The notes beneath the pieces are model-generated. The model saw only the letters and a list, made by a program, of their open reading frames with translations, was not told where the DNA came from and did no database searches. Source: Devosia elaeis (GTDB lineage Bacteria > Pseudomonadota > Alphaproteobacteria > Rhizobiales > Devosiaceae). From it: 64,000 bases of DNA. A program made the translations under genes and the position numbers. Positions 1 through 8,991 of the stretch are shown one piece after another; the first letter of the stretch is position 1, and every line of letters starts with the position of its first letter. The stretch is from assembly GCF_001650025.1 (NCBI RefSeq), contig NZ_LVVY01000086.1, positions 62,001 through 126,000 of the forward strand. The letters are read 5' to 3'.

Positions 1-292
1 CGGGATATTGCCCTCGGCTCGACCATTGCGGATTGACCGTACCATCCTCGCCGAAGCGCAGCCGCGGTTGCGCGCGCCAGGAATACCAGTCCTGGATGTA
101 GATCGAGGCACGGTCCCATTTGCCGTTCTGCAGGGCCGGCCCGACATTGAAGAAGAACCAGCAGAAGACCAGGTAAAGCAGCGTGGCCGCGATGCCGACG
201 AGCAAGCCATGGCGCTTGAGGAACGAGGTCTTGAACACCTCGGGAAACTTTTCTTCCAGCCGATGACTTTCGGCGACACTGATCGCACTCAT
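1..292 (-). CDS. phnE: Phosphonate ABC transporter permease PhnE (second copy, 5' part only)
   Basis: The gene runs off the left edge of the window, so only the first ~97 codons are visible. It starts with ATG immediately after the stop codon of the other phnE gene, which implies translational coupling. The protein begins MSAISVAESHRLEEKFPEVF, followed by a hydrophobic segment (residues ~30-50) typical of the first membrane span of PhnE permeases. Paired PhnE subunits are common in rhizobial phnCDEE operons, where the two form the inner-membrane channel for phosphonates brought by PhnD and powered by PhnC. Identity rests on context and the N-terminal fragment; the permease signature loop lies outside the window. 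Confidence 0.8.
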   Translation of the reverse strand, partial: MSAISVAESHRLEEKFPEVFKTSFLKRHGLLVGIAATLLYLVFCWFFFNVGPALQNGKWDRASIYIQDWYSWRAQPRLRFGEDGTVNPQWSSRGQYP

Positions 293-1273
293 CTAGACGC
301 TCGCCTTGGCAAAGTTGAAGCTCTGGTCACCCACCAGCCGCCGACGCAGCCAGCCGGAAAACTGGTCGATGGCGATGATGGTCACCAGCAACAGGATGAT
401 GATCGCATAGGTCTGCGCCGCATAATCGCGGCCGATGGACAGGCGGAACACCTCGCCGATGCCACCGCCGCCCACCGCGCCGATAATGGTGGAGGCGCGC
501 ACATTGATCTCCAGCCGCAACAGGCCATAGGAGACGAAATTGGGCATGACCTGCGGCACGATGGCATAGCGCACGCGCTCCAGCCAACTGGCGCCCACCG
601 ATTTCAGCCCTTCGTCCGGCTTCATGTCGGCATTCTCGACCACTTCGAAGAACAGCTTACCCAGCGCCCCGATCGTATGCAGCGACACCGCCGCGATGGC
701 TGCGATTGGCCCGATGGAGAGAATGGCGGTGAGCAGGCCCGCTATGACGATTTCGGGAAAGGCGCGCAGCACTTCCATGATGCGCCGCGCCACCCAGCGC
801 ACCACACCGGCCCCCACCAGATTGGTGGCGGCGAAAAAGCAGAGGCAGAAACCCAGCGCCCCGCCGATCAGGGTGGACACGATGGCGATATTGACCGTCA
901 CCATCAGCTGGTAGAGGAAATAAGGAATATAGAACGTATCGGTCAGCCAGATGCGGTTGGCCGTATAATTGTACTTCGCCGAGCCGTCGAAATAGGGTGA
1001 TTCCAGATCGAACATGGCGCGGAAGATTTCGAGCGGATCGCGCGGCACGAAGTTCTTAATGAAATCGAACATGAAGGGGAGCCGTTCGAAGAACTTCCCT
1101 GAATTGGCGGCATTGGCATAGGCCATGGCGGCGCCGAGCGTAGCCAGGACCCCGAGCACGATCAGCGTCGAATAGAGCCGCCGATTGAACACCTGCCCCC
1201 GATAATGGCGCAGCAGCGTCTCGCCGGCTGGCGAAAGGTTTGCGTGACGTGCAGAGATGTCAGCCATCGGCAT
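293..1273 (-). CDS. phnE: Phosphonate ABC transporter permease PhnE (first copy)
   Basis: This is a 326-aa integral membrane protein with about six hydrophobic segments and a C-terminal binding-protein-dependent permease domain. The loop around GASWLERVRYAIVPQVMPNF matches the EAA-type coupling motif that contacts the ATPase. It would form half of the inner-membrane phosphonate channel with the next PhnE. An ATG at 1267 is an alternative start; a GGAAAG sequence lies upstream of both. It follows phnD after a 141-bp gap that holds an inverted-repeat element, and it abuts the second phnE without spacing. Confidence 0.92.
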   Translation of the reverse strand: MPMADISARHANLSPAGETLLRHYRGQVFNRRLYSTLIVLGVLATLGAAMAYANAANSGKFFERLPFMFDFIKNFVPRDPLEIFRAMFDLESPYFDGSAKYNYTANRIWLTDTFYIPYFLYQLMVTVNIAIVSTLIGGALGFCLCFFAATNLVGAGVVRWVARRIMEVLRAFPEIVIAGLLTAILSIGPIAAIAAVSLHTIGALGKLFFEVVENADMKPDEGLKSVGASWLERVRYAIVPQVMPNFVSYGLLRLEINVRASTIIGAVGGGGIGEVFRLSIGRDYAAQTYAIIILLLVTIIAIDQFSGWLRRRLVGDQSFNFAKASV

Positions 1274-1292
1274 GAACTTTCCAAACTCTCGA

Positions 1293-1362
1293 TGTCACCC
1301 CGGCGAAGGCCGGGGTCCACCTTGAGATTTCGGGATGGATCCCGGCCTGCGCCGGGATGACA
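1293..1362. repeat. Composite inverted-repeat element, family A (phnD-phnE gap)
   Basis: Two 26-nt units at 1293-1318 and 1337-1362 are near-identical inverted copies of each other. Each is itself palindromic around CCGGC..GCCGG. The element sits between phnD and phnE and could fold into a strong hairpin in the transcript. Similar dispersed GGATCCCGGCC..GCCGGGATGAC palindromes are common in alphaproteobacterial genomes. In this position it could protect phnD mRNA or lower expression of the permease genes, which is inference. Confidence 0.8.
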
Positions 1363-1414
1363 CTGCGTTTGGGATTGGCTGCGGTGGCCGAGCAGCCACC
1401 GCAGCCGGTCTGAA

Positions 1415-2317
1415 TCAGCTGCCGATCACCGACTTACGAGCGTCGATGATGGTCTGGTACATGGGCTGGCCGGCTTCCACGAACTTGGTGTAGCCACCGG
1501 CGGTGAAGGCGTCGAAGCACTCGAAATCGGTGTTCGGCAGATCCATGAAGAAGGCCGTGACCTGCTCCTTGGTCTCGGCCGGCAGGCTGTTGGACACCAT
1601 CAGCGGCCCGTTCGGGATGACCGGCGACTTCCACACTTCGACCAGGTCGTCCATGTCCAGCAGGCCCTTGTCGACCATGATGCGCAGATTGCCGGTCGTA
1701 TAGCCTTCGCTCCATTCGCCCTGGCCCGAACCAAAGGTCGTGCCCACGTCCCAGGTGCCGTCGAGCACGCCGAGCACCAGGTTTTCGTGGCCGCCGCCAA
1801 AGCCAGTTTCGCTGTAGAAGGTCTCGATGGCCTCACCCAGGTCGTTCGGCAACGACACATTGGGAACGAGGAAGCCCGAGGTGGAATCGGGATCGGCAAA
1901 GCCGAGCTTCATGTCCTTGGTGGAGGCCAGATCGGTGATGCCGCTGTCGGACCGGGCTACCATAATCGTGTGATAGCCGGTCGAGCCGTCCTGCTGCTGG
2001 GCCACCAGTACCGGATCGACCGCATCGGGGTTCTGCAGGTAGATTGCTGCATAGGACGAAGCGCCCATGATAGCGATGTCGATAGTGCCGCCGAGCAGGC
2101 CCTGGATAACGCCGTTATAATCCGGCGAGGGGAAGAACTGCACTTCCGACACGCCGGTCGCGGCCTTCAGCGGCTCGGCGACGCATTCGGCACGACGGAG
2201 CTGGTCGCTCTCGTTTTCACCGCCATCGAGCCCGATGCGCAGCACATTGACGTCCTGGGCGAAGACGCTGGTGGAAAGGGAAAGGGCCAATGAGGCCAAA
2301 AACAGTTTGCGGATCAC
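1415..2317 (-). CDS. phnD: Phosphonate ABC transporter substrate-binding protein PhnD
   Basis: This is a 300-aa periplasmic binding protein with a clear signal peptide (MIRKLFLASLALSLSTSVFA, cleavage near residue 20) and the phosphonate-binding fold (LRIGLDGGENESDQLRR; GASSYAAIYLQ; GFADPDSTSGFLVPN). It captures organophosphonates and delivers them to the PhnE channel. The start codon is GTG, supported by an AAGGAG ribosome site seven bases upstream. It lies between phnC and the phnE pair in the usual phnCDEE order. Substrate range cannot be read from sequence alone. Confidence 0.95.
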   Translation of the reverse strand: MIRKLFLASLALSLSTSVFAQDVNVLRIGLDGGENESDQLRRAECVAEPLKAATGVSEVQFFPSPDYNGVIQGLLGGTIDIAIMGASSYAAIYLQNPDAVDPVLVAQQQDGSTGYHTIMVARSDSGITDLASTKDMKLGFADPDSTSGFLVPNVSLPNDLGEAIETFYSETGFGGGHENLVLGVLDGTWDVGTTFGSGQGEWSEGYTTGNLRIMVDKGLLDMDDLVEVWKSPVIPNGPLMVSNSLPAETKEQVTAFFMDLPNTDFECFDAFTAGGYTKFVEAGQPMYQTIIDARKSVIGS

Positions 2318-2383
2318 GTGAAGTCTCCTTGGTGACGCGTGAAGGATCGGCGACCGGCAGGACCGGCGGCGGAACTGGGAAAA

Positions 2384-3217
2384 TCAGGGAGCCTGCTGCG
2401 CATTGGTCGGCGTGCGCGGCAGAAAGGCCGGCGTGACCGGAGCCAGCGCGGTCGAGGTCATGGCTTCCGAGAAGGCCTCCTTGAGGCCGTCGGCGCCGTA
2501 AATGGCGCGGGCAACATCGGTGGTCAGCTCATCCGGCGTGCCGTCGAACACCACCTTGCCCGCAGCCATGCCCACGATGCGCTCGCAATAGGCCCGTGCC
2601 GTGTCCAGCGTATGCAGATTGGTAATGACGGTGATGCCCTCGGCATTGATGTCGCGGAGGCTATCCATGACGATCTGCGCATTGCGCGGATCAAGGCTGG
2701 CGATCGGCTCGTCCGCCAGGATCATTTTCGGCCTCTGCATCAGCGCCCGGGCAATGGCGACGCGCTGCTGCTGGCCGCCGGACAAGGTCTGGGCCCATTG
2801 CATGGCGGTCTGGGCAATATCGAGCCGTTCCAGGGCCTTCAGCGCCTCGAACTGCTCCTCGGCAGTAAAAAGCTGGAGCAGGTTCATCACCGGATTGCGG
2901 CCATTGAGCCGGCCCAGCATCACATTGGTGATGACGTCGAGCCGCGGCACCAGGTTAAACTGCTGGAAGATCATGGCGCAATCGCGCTGCCAGGCCCGCA
3001 GCTCCACGCCGCGCAATTGCGAAACCTTGACGCCCGAATACTCGATGAAGCCGTCCGAAACATCGTTCAGCCGGTTGATCATGCGCAGTAGCGTCGACTT
3101 GCCGGCGCCCGAGCGGCCGATAATGCCCACCATCTGTCCCTGCGGGATTTCGAGCGTCACATCGTCCACGGCGACCTTGTCGCCAAACCGGCGCGTAACG
3201 TGAGAAATCCTGAGCAT
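2384..3217 (-). CDS. phnC: Phosphonate ABC transporter ATP-binding protein PhnC
   Basis: This cytoplasmic ABC ATPase of ~277 aa energises phosphonate import through PhnE. It shows Walker A (GRSGAGKST), the signature [14 protein letters not shown] and Walker B ([12 protein letters not shown]), followed by [14 protein letters not shown], the H-loop. An ATG at 3217 is preferred because a GGGGG ribosome site lies about eight bases upstream; a GTG at 3223 is also possible. It is the first gene of phnCDEE. The C-terminal ~25 residues ([21 protein letters not shown]) form a proline-rich tail. Confidence 0.94.
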   Translation of the reverse strand: MLRISHVTRRFGDKVAVDDVTLEIPQGQMVGIIGRSGAGKSTLLRMINRLNDVSDGFIEYSGVKVSQLRGVELRAWQRDCAMIFQQFNLVPRLDVITNVMLGRLNGRNPVMNLLQLFTAEEQFEALKALERLDIAQTAMQWAQTLSGGQQQRVAIARALMQRPKMILADEPIASLDPRNAQIVMDSLRDINAEGITVITNLHTLDTARAYCERIVGMAAGKVVFDGTPDELTTDVARAIYGADGLKEAFSEAMTSTALAPVTPAFLPRTPTNAQQAP

Positions 3218-3295
3218 CGGCACCGCCCCCGCTATTGAGATGCGGCAGACCTAGGGCGGCCAGGTGACGTCAAAATAACGATTGGATGACCGTTC

Positions 3296-3420
3296 GGTGA
3301 AGCTCCACAGCCCCCACCTCACCTCTCCCTTGGGGAGAGATCGACGCGCAGCGTCGGATGAGGAGCCTGGTGCTGGGGCATGCCCCACCTCGTGGTTCGG
3401 CGGACTCTCCATGAGGTCTT
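3296..3420. repeat. Palindromic repeat, family C (phnN-phnC gap)
   Basis: The 211-bp gap between phnN and phnC holds a CACCTCTCCCTTGGGGAGAG hairpin followed by a GACGCGCAGCGTC palindrome and GGATGAGG. This matches the composition of the CCTTG-centred repeats at 23.3 kb and 43.1 kb. I see no coding potential in the gap. It may act as a transcription terminator or mRNA-stability hairpin between phnN and phnCDEE. Confidence 0.65.
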
Positions 3421-3428
3421 CTGAGCGT

Positions 3429-4016
3429 TCAGACCGCCTGCCCTTTGACACGCTCCAGCAGGCGCACGAATTGCTCGCCCGCAACTTCCAGCGGCCCGGA
3501 ATTGTCGATCCGAACAATGCCCGGCGGCAATTGCGCCTCCGCCACCCGGTTCAGCCGCGCCGCCACGCTCTCAGCAGTCTCGCGTCCGCGTGCCGCCAGC
3601 CGCTGCGCGATCACCGCGCGGTCGGCCGTGACTTCCACCACCAGCGCCTTTGGATAGGTCCGCAGCAGCGCCGGGATCATGCCACGAGACAGATTGGCGA
3701 TGACCACCTTGCCGGCCACAAGGTCGGACTCGAGCGTCAATGGTAGTCCGTAGCGCAGGCCATGCGCCTCCCAGCTCAGTGCAAAGCGCCCCTGTGCCTC
3801 CGCCTGGGCGAAAGCTTCCGGCGTCATGCTGTCGTGATCTTCGCTGCCTGCGTCGGCGGCCCGCGTCACCACCCGCCGTACCACGGCGACATCCGCACCC
3901 AGCCGGTCCCGTGCATAGGCGATCAGGCTGTCCTTGCCCACGCCGCTGGGCCCCACGATTGCAACGAAGGTGCCACTGGCCGGGCGTGGCATGATGTGGT
4001 CGGGCGGGGAAGTCAT
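3429..4016 (-). CDS. phnN: Ribose 1,5-bisphosphate phosphokinase PhnN
   Basis: This is a guanylate-kinase-like P-loop enzyme of ~195 aa. The P-loop FVAIVGPSGVGKDSLIAYAR lies near the N-terminus, followed by VVTRAAD and a C-terminal RQRLAARGRE-like helix (AQRLAARGRETAESVAARL). PhnN makes PRPP from ribose 1,5-bisphosphate, the last step that returns the C-P lyase sugar product to metabolism. Starts at 4052, 4016 or 3992 are all possible and none has a convincing ribosome site. The gene lies upstream of phnCDEE, on the far side of the carbohydrate cassette from phnM. Confidence 0.9.
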   Translation of the reverse strand: MTSPPDHIMPRPASGTFVAIVGPSGVGKDSLIAYARDRLGADVAVVRRVVTRAADAGSEDHDSMTPEAFAQAEAQGRFALSWEAHGLRYGLPLTLESDLVAGKVVIANLSRGMIPALLRTYPKALVVEVTADRAVIAQRLAARGRETAESVAARLNRVAEAQLPPGIVRIDNSGPLEVAGEQFVRLLERVKGQAV

Positions 4017-4150
4017 GAAGCAGGCATAGTCCGGATTGCGCCGCCTGCCCATAGGTCAGATGGATGACAAGGTCACGACAGCGACTTAACCCGTTCCTTG
4101 CAGCCCCTCATCCGCCGGATATCGTTTATCCCGGCGCCGGCGCCCTCCTC

Positions 4151-6076
4151 TCAAGGCTGGGAAGCATCCATTTCCACCACGAACCGGAACATCACGCTTC
4201 CCTCCCACCACATAGGGAAATTGGTGCCCCATTTGTTGTTGTAGAGATTGAAGCGCAGCCCGGCAGAAAAATCGGGCCGCTCCGGCTGGAACGGCATGAA
4301 GGGCGAAGCGGCCGGCGCCACCAGGGCGCAGTCGAGCGGGATAATGCAGAGAGGGCCGCCGCGCGCCGCCTCGATGGCCTGCAATTGTCCGCCGCCAGCG
4401 GTGGCAATGTTCCTGCTCTCGCTCCACAGCCCCATCTTGCGCAAGTGCCATTCGGCACCGCCTGCGGGGGTCAGGCTGAGAAAGCCCGCTTCCGGCATGC
4501 GATTGGCGGGCTTGTCGCGCAGAACCAGGCTCACTTCCACGCGCTTGTCGTCCAACCCGCGCAGGCGCCATTCCACCCGGGCCGGCGCGCCCAATTGCGC
4601 ATGCGCCTCGCCCGGAATTTGCGCCACGGCGCCCTGTCCCGCCGCGGCAATGCCGAGATGGCTTGGCCGGAAACATGCATTTCGCGCCGTTTTCGCCTTG
4701 GCCAGGCCCGGCTTGTCATGGTCCAGGATGGCCCATTCCTGCCGATGCTGCAGGTAGGAATCGAGATGGGTCTGCAAGGCCGCCCAATCGTAGCTTTCAT
4801 GGCGATAGCCCATGAGGCTTTCGGCCCCGCCCTCCACCACCCGCCCATCCGGCGCGGTGAGCCGCAGGACATCCCCGGTCGCGACATCGAGCTCGGCAGT
4901 CCAGCCGCCATCGGCGATCACCGTGCCCGGCACCGGCATGATCGGTGCGGGCAGGGCCAGGCGGGCCAGCGCCCTTTCCGCCGCCGCTCGATCGGCCGCG
5001 CCGAGCTGGCCCACGGCGCTCGAGAGATAGCCGCGCTGCTCGGCCCAGGATTGTTCTGCATAGGCAAAGCGGTAATCGCTGCCGCGCGCCGCCTCGAAAT
5101 CCGCCCGGTCCCACGCCTTCTCGTCGCGCAGATAGGTCTTGATATCGACGCCCCAGGTATGCTCGGCCACCATGGTCAGTCCGCGTCCGAAGGCCAGTCG
5201 CTCGGCACTCGGCGCATCCACCCAGCCATCGTAAAGCCGCGTCAGCGCCCGGAAGCGCGCCAGCTTTTCCGGATCGCTGCCAGCGCCGTGGATCCAGCTA
5301 TCGCCGATATCCTGGGTCAGGATGGGAAAGGCATCCCGCCGGGCCCACATCTCGGCGCCGAAAGCGTCGAGAGTCGAGGCGCCGATTTCGGCGTCGGGGA
5401 ATTCATGCTGAATGTGGCGCAGCGCCTCCACGCACTGCCCCACGCTTTGCGGCCCGATATTGTCATTGGTATGGGCGAAGCTGAGGCCCACATCATGGCC
5501 GGCGGGAAAATCGGTGGCCCCATAGGAGCCCTGATACATGACCACGACTTCTTCGCCGCTTGGCGCCTGCCAGCGGAAGATCGGCGGGACATCCGGCACC
5601 GGGCTAGCCGTATTGACCCCCAGATGCAGGAAACGGATGCCCGCCTCGGCCAGCAGCGGCACCATGCCCAAAGTATGGCCCGGCACGTCCGTCATCTTGG
5701 CGGCAATGGTCTTGCGACCAAAGCGGGCATCGAGTTCAGCGGCATAGGACAGGCCAGCCCGGAACAGAGCCGGGCTCATCAGCTCGGTATGGGTGGTGAA
5801 GGGCAGGCCGTGCCAGGCGATCAGCCCGCGCTCGATCGCCTGTTCCAGCCGCCGCACCTTCCCGGAATCCTGCGATTGCAGATGATCCCAGATCAGCCAG
5901 GCACCCGTCGTCCAGATGAAGGCCGGCGCCTCCGGGTTCTCGCGGAAGAAATGCTCGCCCGTGGCGATGGCCTGGGGAATGAATTGCTCATGATATTGCC
6001 GCCGCACCTTGGCGGCATGATCGGTAAACCCGATGTCGAGATGGGTCTTGAAGACGAGATGGATCTTTTGGGTCAT
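4151..6076 (-). CDS. DUF5054-type, GH38-like glycoside hydrolase
   Basis: This 641-aa protein has no signal peptide and so is probably cytoplasmic. The N-terminus reads HLVFKTHLDIGFTDHA, an HxD metal-binding motif as in family GH38. Later comes KMTDVPGHTLGMVPLLAEAG, which resembles the GH38 nucleophile loop (LPDTFGYTAALPQLM in the true mannosidase at 43-46 kb). DWAALQTHLDSYLQHRQEW and the beta-rich C-terminal half also resemble the DUF5054 family as I recall it. It starts six bases after the LacI gene stop, so the two are co-transcribed and face the sugar ABC operon. A glycosidase acting on imported oligosaccharide is the best guess; linkage and sugar are unknown. Confidence 0.75.
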   Translation of the reverse strand: MTQKIHLVFKTHLDIGFTDHAAKVRRQYHEQFIPQAIATGEHFFRENPEAPAFIWTTGAWLIWDHLQSQDSGKVRRLEQAIERGLIAWHGLPFTTHTELMSPALFRAGLSYAAELDARFGRKTIAAKMTDVPGHTLGMVPLLAEAGIRFLHLGVNTASPVPDVPPIFRWQAPSGEEVVVMYQGSYGATDFPAGHDVGLSFAHTNDNIGPQSVGQCVEALRHIQHEFPDAEIGASTLDAFGAEMWARRDAFPILTQDIGDSWIHGAGSDPEKLARFRALTRLYDGWVDAPSAERLAFGRGLTMVAEHTWGVDIKTYLRDEKAWDRADFEAARGSDYRFAYAEQSWAEQRGYLSSAVGQLGAADRAAAERALARLALPAPIMPVPGTVIADGGWTAELDVATGDVLRLTAPDGRVVEGGAESLMGYRHESYDWAALQTHLDSYLQHRQEWAILDHDKPGLAKAKTARNACFRPSHLGIAAAGQGAVAQIPGEAHAQLGAPARVEWRLRGLDDKRVEVSLVLRDKPANRMPEAGFLSLTPAGGAEWHLRKMGLWSESRNIATAGGGQLQAIEAARGGPLCIIPLDCALVAPAASPFMPFQPERPDFSAGLRFNLYNNKWGTNFPMWWEGSVMFRFVVEMDASQP

Positions 6077-6082
6077 GGATCG

Positions 6083-7126
6083 TCAGCCCACCGTGCCGCG
6101 CACGACGAGCCTTGTATTGAGCGTTTCGTGGAAACCCGGCGCATCCGGATTGTTGAGGCGTCTCAGGATCAGCCGCACTAAGCCGCGCACCCGCTCCTCG
6201 AGGTCGAATTTCACCGTAGTGAGATTATAGCTTTTCCAGTGCGACTGGGCGATGTCGTCGAAGCCGACGACCTTTACGTCCTCGGGCACGCGGAGCTTGA
6301 GTTCGTGCCGCAACGCGTCGATCACCCCGAAGGCGCCCACATCATTGCCGGCGAAGATCGCGTCGGCCCCCGCCCCCATCCGGAACAGGTCGAGCGTGGC
6401 CCCATAGGCCATGTCATAGCTGAAATCGCCCTTCGCCACGATGGGCGGCTCCAGGCCACGATTGGCCATAACCTGCCGCAGCGTCGCCTCGCGGGAGGTG
6501 TTGGCGCGGGATTTTTCCAACCCCGAGAGATAGGCGATGCGCCGCACGCCATAACCCTGCAACAGAGCCACCGCCTGGTCGATGCCGTCATATTGCAGCA
6601 CATTGAGCCGGTCGTGCAGGGGCTCGCTCTCCGGCTCCTCCCCGCCTCCCGGCAGCGGGTAATGCACATAGATGGGCACGGCCCGGTCGAGAAAGCGCGC
6701 CAGGGTCTGCGGCTTGACGTTCTCGACGAAGGCAATCACCGAATCCGGATTGAAACCCCGCATATAGGAGAGCAATTGCTCGTCCATAGAATAGTCGGTG
6801 CGGGTCTTGAATAGCAGGGTGGCAAAGCCCTCCGCCTGCAGGGCCGTGGTCAGCGCATCGATTTCCTGGCTTTCCCAATGGCTGCACACATCCGGCACAA
6901 TGACCCCGATCAGGTGCGAGCGACCGCTGACCAGCGCCCGCGCCGCCCGGTCCGGCGTATAATTCAGCTCCTGTGCGATCCGCAGGATCAGCTCGCGCTT
7001 TTCCGGCTTCAGCGACGTATGGGGATTGAAAGCGCGCGACACGGCGACCCGCGAGACCTTGGCCCGCGCGGCGACCATTTCCGCAGTCGCCCGCCCGCGC
7101 GGCACCTGCTCGCTATCGCTCACCAT
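6083..7126 (-). CDS. LacI-family transcriptional regulator (sugar cassette 1)
   Basis: The protein has ~347 aa. It carries an N-terminal LacI helix-turn-helix (TAEMVAARAKVSRVAVSRAFNP) and hinge (NYTPDRAARALVSGRSHLIGVIVPD), then a periplasmic-binding-protein-like sensor domain ending in the typical VGFDDIAQSHWKSYNLTTVKFD. The ATG at 7126 or the adjacent GTG is preferred because a GGGAGG ribosome site lies just upstream; an ATG at 7141 is also in frame. It is divergent from the sugar ABC operon, and two identical operator-like sites flank the shared promoter region, so it likely represses both directions until an inducer sugar appears. Confidence 0.92.
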   Translation of the reverse strand: MVSDSEQVPRGRATAEMVAARAKVSRVAVSRAFNPHTSLKPEKRELILRIAQELNYTPDRAARALVSGRSHLIGVIVPDVCSHWESQEIDALTTALQAEGFATLLFKTRTDYSMDEQLLSYMRGFNPDSVIAFVENVKPQTLARFLDRAVPIYVHYPLPGGGEEPESEPLHDRLNVLQYDGIDQAVALLQGYGVRRIAYLSGLEKSRANTSREATLRQVMANRGLEPPIVAKGDFSYDMAYGATLDLFRMGAGADAIFAGNDVGAFGVIDALRHELKLRVPEDVKVVGFDDIAQSHWKSYNLTTVKFDLEERVRGLVRLILRRLNNPDAPGFHETLNTRLVVRGTVG

Positions 7127-7151
7127 AACCCTCCCGATCATCCGACGCGGA

Positions 7152-7167
7152 TGAAAACGTGTTCATT
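7152..7167. promoter_or_regulatory. LacI operator copy 1
   Basis: The 16-mer TGAAAACGTGTTCATT is a near-perfect inverted repeat (TGAA..TTCA around ACGT), as LacI-family operators are. It lies 26 bases upstream of the LacI start and recurs exactly at 7328-7343. Autoregulation by the adjacent LacI protein is inferred. Confidence 0.75.
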
Positions 7168-7327
7168 TTTCTGGCGACATCCGACGCGGCTGTCAAGCCT
7201 GCCTCGGAGCGCCTTCCGGGCAATCCGACTGATCAATGTCACAGGAACGTCGTGAAAAGCTGCCATTCGAACTGAGCGGCCGGCCGGCCGCCGATTTCGG
7301 CTGCGAATTCTCCGCATTGACGAAGTT

Positions 7328-7343
7328 TGAAAACGTGTTCATT
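7328..7343. promoter_or_regulatory. LacI operator copy 2
   Basis: This is an exact second copy of TGAAAACGTGTTCATT, 86 bases upstream of the substrate-binding protein start. The two copies sit at either end of the 300-bp divergent promoter region, 176 bp apart, which is compatible with control of both promoters or with looping. Confidence 0.78.
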
Positions 7344-7428
7344 CTGAACGGGCCTATGCAGCAGCTCGCTCTGCCGCGGGCCAATCCGGCTACCGGAGAA
7401 TTCGGAGCCAAACATGGGAGGTATTGCT

Positions 7429-8778
7429 ATGAGCAATCGTCTGCGCGCTCTCGCGCTTGGTCTTGTTGGCGCCACCGCTATGGCCGCGCCGGCCTTCGCC
7501 GTCGATCTTGATGTCACCTGCCGCTGCGTCATCGGCGGCGTCAACAGCGCCACCGCCGAATGGATCGAGAACAGCGTCATCCCCGCTTTCGAGGCCGCCA
7601 ATCCGGGCGTGAATGTCCGCCTCAACCAGTTCGGTGGCGAGGATGCCCAGCTCACCCAGCAATTGGCTCTCGATTTCTCCACCGGCGCGGGCCCCGACGT
7701 TTCCGCCTTCGACGGCTTCCTCATTCCCTCCTTCGTGGAAGGCGGCCTGCTGAAGTCGCTCGACGAGGTCGCCGGCGCCGAAGTCAACGATTGGTCCGGC
7801 TGGGACGCCCTCTCCGAAGGGTCGCGCGCCCTCATGCTCTATGACGGCAAATATTACGGCATTCCGCTCGGCACCGACGTGCGGATGATCCACACCCGCA
7901 AGGATATCCTGGCGGAAGCCGGCATCGACGCCGACACCTGGCAGCCGACCTCCTGGGAAGAATTGCTCGACGCCGCCCGCGCCATCAAGGCGATCAAGCC
8001 CGACAGCTTCCCGCTCCAGATCAATGCCGGCGTCGCCATGGGCGAAGCCACCACCATGCAGGGCTATTGGCTGCTGCTGCTGGGCACAGGCGAATCCGTC
8101 ATCGACGAAAACGGCAAGTTCATCGTCGAGAGCCAGGGCATTCTCGACACCCTGAACCTCTACAAGACCGTCTATGTGGACGAAAAGCTCGGCGACCAGC
8201 GCGCCCAGCTTCTGGCCGATGGCCGCAACCGCTCCTTCGCCAATTTCAGAGACGGCGTCACCGCGCTGCTGCTCGAAGGGGATTACTTCTACCGCTCCGT
8301 AACCCCCGAAGGCTCCGAATTCGCCGTGGCCAATCGCGACGAGGTCCAGGGCTGGGCGAAAGTTCCAGCACAGGAACCCGGCAAGGGCATTCGCGGCCAG
8401 GATTTCGTCACCATTTCGGGCGGCACCGGCTTCGTGCTTAATCCAAACACGGATTCGCCGGCCGAGGCCTGGGCTTTCCTGTCGTTCATGAATGAGCCCG
8501 AACAGCTCTCCGCCTTCCAGGCGCTGCAGCCGCGCATCACCGCCCGCACCGATGTCGAAATCCCAGACAGCCCGTTCCTCACCGAAACCAGCCAGACCTT
8601 GCTGCCGCTGACCACCGCGCGTCCGAACGATCCGAACTACAATGCCGTCTCCTCGGAAATCCAGCGCATGACCGAAGCCGTGGTCTCGGGCGAACTCTCG
8701 CCGGAAGAAGCCATGGCCCAGTACAAGGCCTCGGTCACCGCCATCGTGGGCGCCGACAACGTGGTCAGCCTGCTCTGA
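7429..8778 (+). CDS. Sugar ABC transporter substrate-binding protein (cassette 1)
   Basis: This extracellular solute-binding protein of family 1 has ~449 aa. The signal peptide is MSNRLRALALGLVGATAMAA PAFA (cleavage near residue 24). The ATG at 7429 has a perfect GGGAGG ribosome site eight bases upstream, whereas the in-frame ATG at 7414 overlaps that site and is rejected. Family features include SAFDGFLIPSFVEGGLL, YYGIPLGTDVRMIHTRKDIL and GFVLNPNTDSPAEAWAFLSFM. It is the first gene of a SBP-permease-permease-ATPase-PHP hydrolase operon. Substrate is likely an oligosaccharide or glycoside, given the neighbouring GH38-like enzyme. Confidence 0.93.
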   Translation: MSNRLRALALGLVGATAMAAPAFAVDLDVTCRCVIGGVNSATAEWIENSVIPAFEAANPGVNVRLNQFGGEDAQLTQQLALDFSTGAGPDVSAFDGFLIPSFVEGGLLKSLDEVAGAEVNDWSGWDALSEGSRALMLYDGKYYGIPLGTDVRMIHTRKDILAEAGIDADTWQPTSWEELLDAARAIKAIKPDSFPLQINAGVAMGEATTMQGYWLLLLGTGESVIDENGKFIVESQGILDTLNLYKTVYVDEKLGDQRAQLLADGRNRSFANFRDGVTALLLEGDYFYRSVTPEGSEFAVANRDEVQGWAKVPAQEPGKGIRGQDFVTISGGTGFVLNPNTDSPAEAWAFLSFMNEPEQLSAFQALQPRITARTDVEIPDSPFLTETSQTLLPLTTARPNDPNYNAVSSEIQRMTEAVVSGELSPEEAMAQYKASVTAIVGADNVVSLL

Positions 8779-8803
8779 CGGCAAAAAGTTCCTCCCAAAA
8801 CCG

Positions 8804-8827
8804 CCCGGTGTCCCGAGGGACATCGGG
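8804..8827 (+). other. Intercistronic hairpin after the binding-protein gene
   Basis: An 11-bp stem (CCCGGTGTCCC paired with GGGACATCGGG, one G-T pair) with a two-base centre lies 25 bases after the stop codon of the binding-protein gene. It lacks a T-run, so it is more likely an mRNA-stabilising or attenuating element than a full terminator. Such hairpins commonly raise binding-protein expression relative to permeases. Confidence 0.6.
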
Positions 8828-8932
8828 TATGGGCGGAAAGGCTCCGGGCAGCAGGCCCTCCTCCCACGACCTCATACCGGCAGGCGGATCCATGCTGAAG
8901 GCGAAAGGCCGCATCCAGCCTGGGGAGAGGCA

Positions 8933-8965
8933 CTTGGATTCCGGCCTTTGCCCCAATGACACCGC
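8933..8965. repeat. Degenerate family A palindrome
   Basis: The sequence TTGGATTCCGGCCTTTGCCC and the following AATGACA match one arm of the element at 1337-1362 with several substitutions. It occupies the same type of position, between a binding-protein gene and its permease gene. The match is by eye only. Confidence 0.45.
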
Positions 8966-8991
8966 GCATCGAACGCGATCAGGAAAATGGC

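Noticed and set aside
4064-6181. A 705-aa open frame opposite the DUF5054 gene
   Set aside because: Same antisense artefact; no domain, and the opposing protein has conserved motifs.
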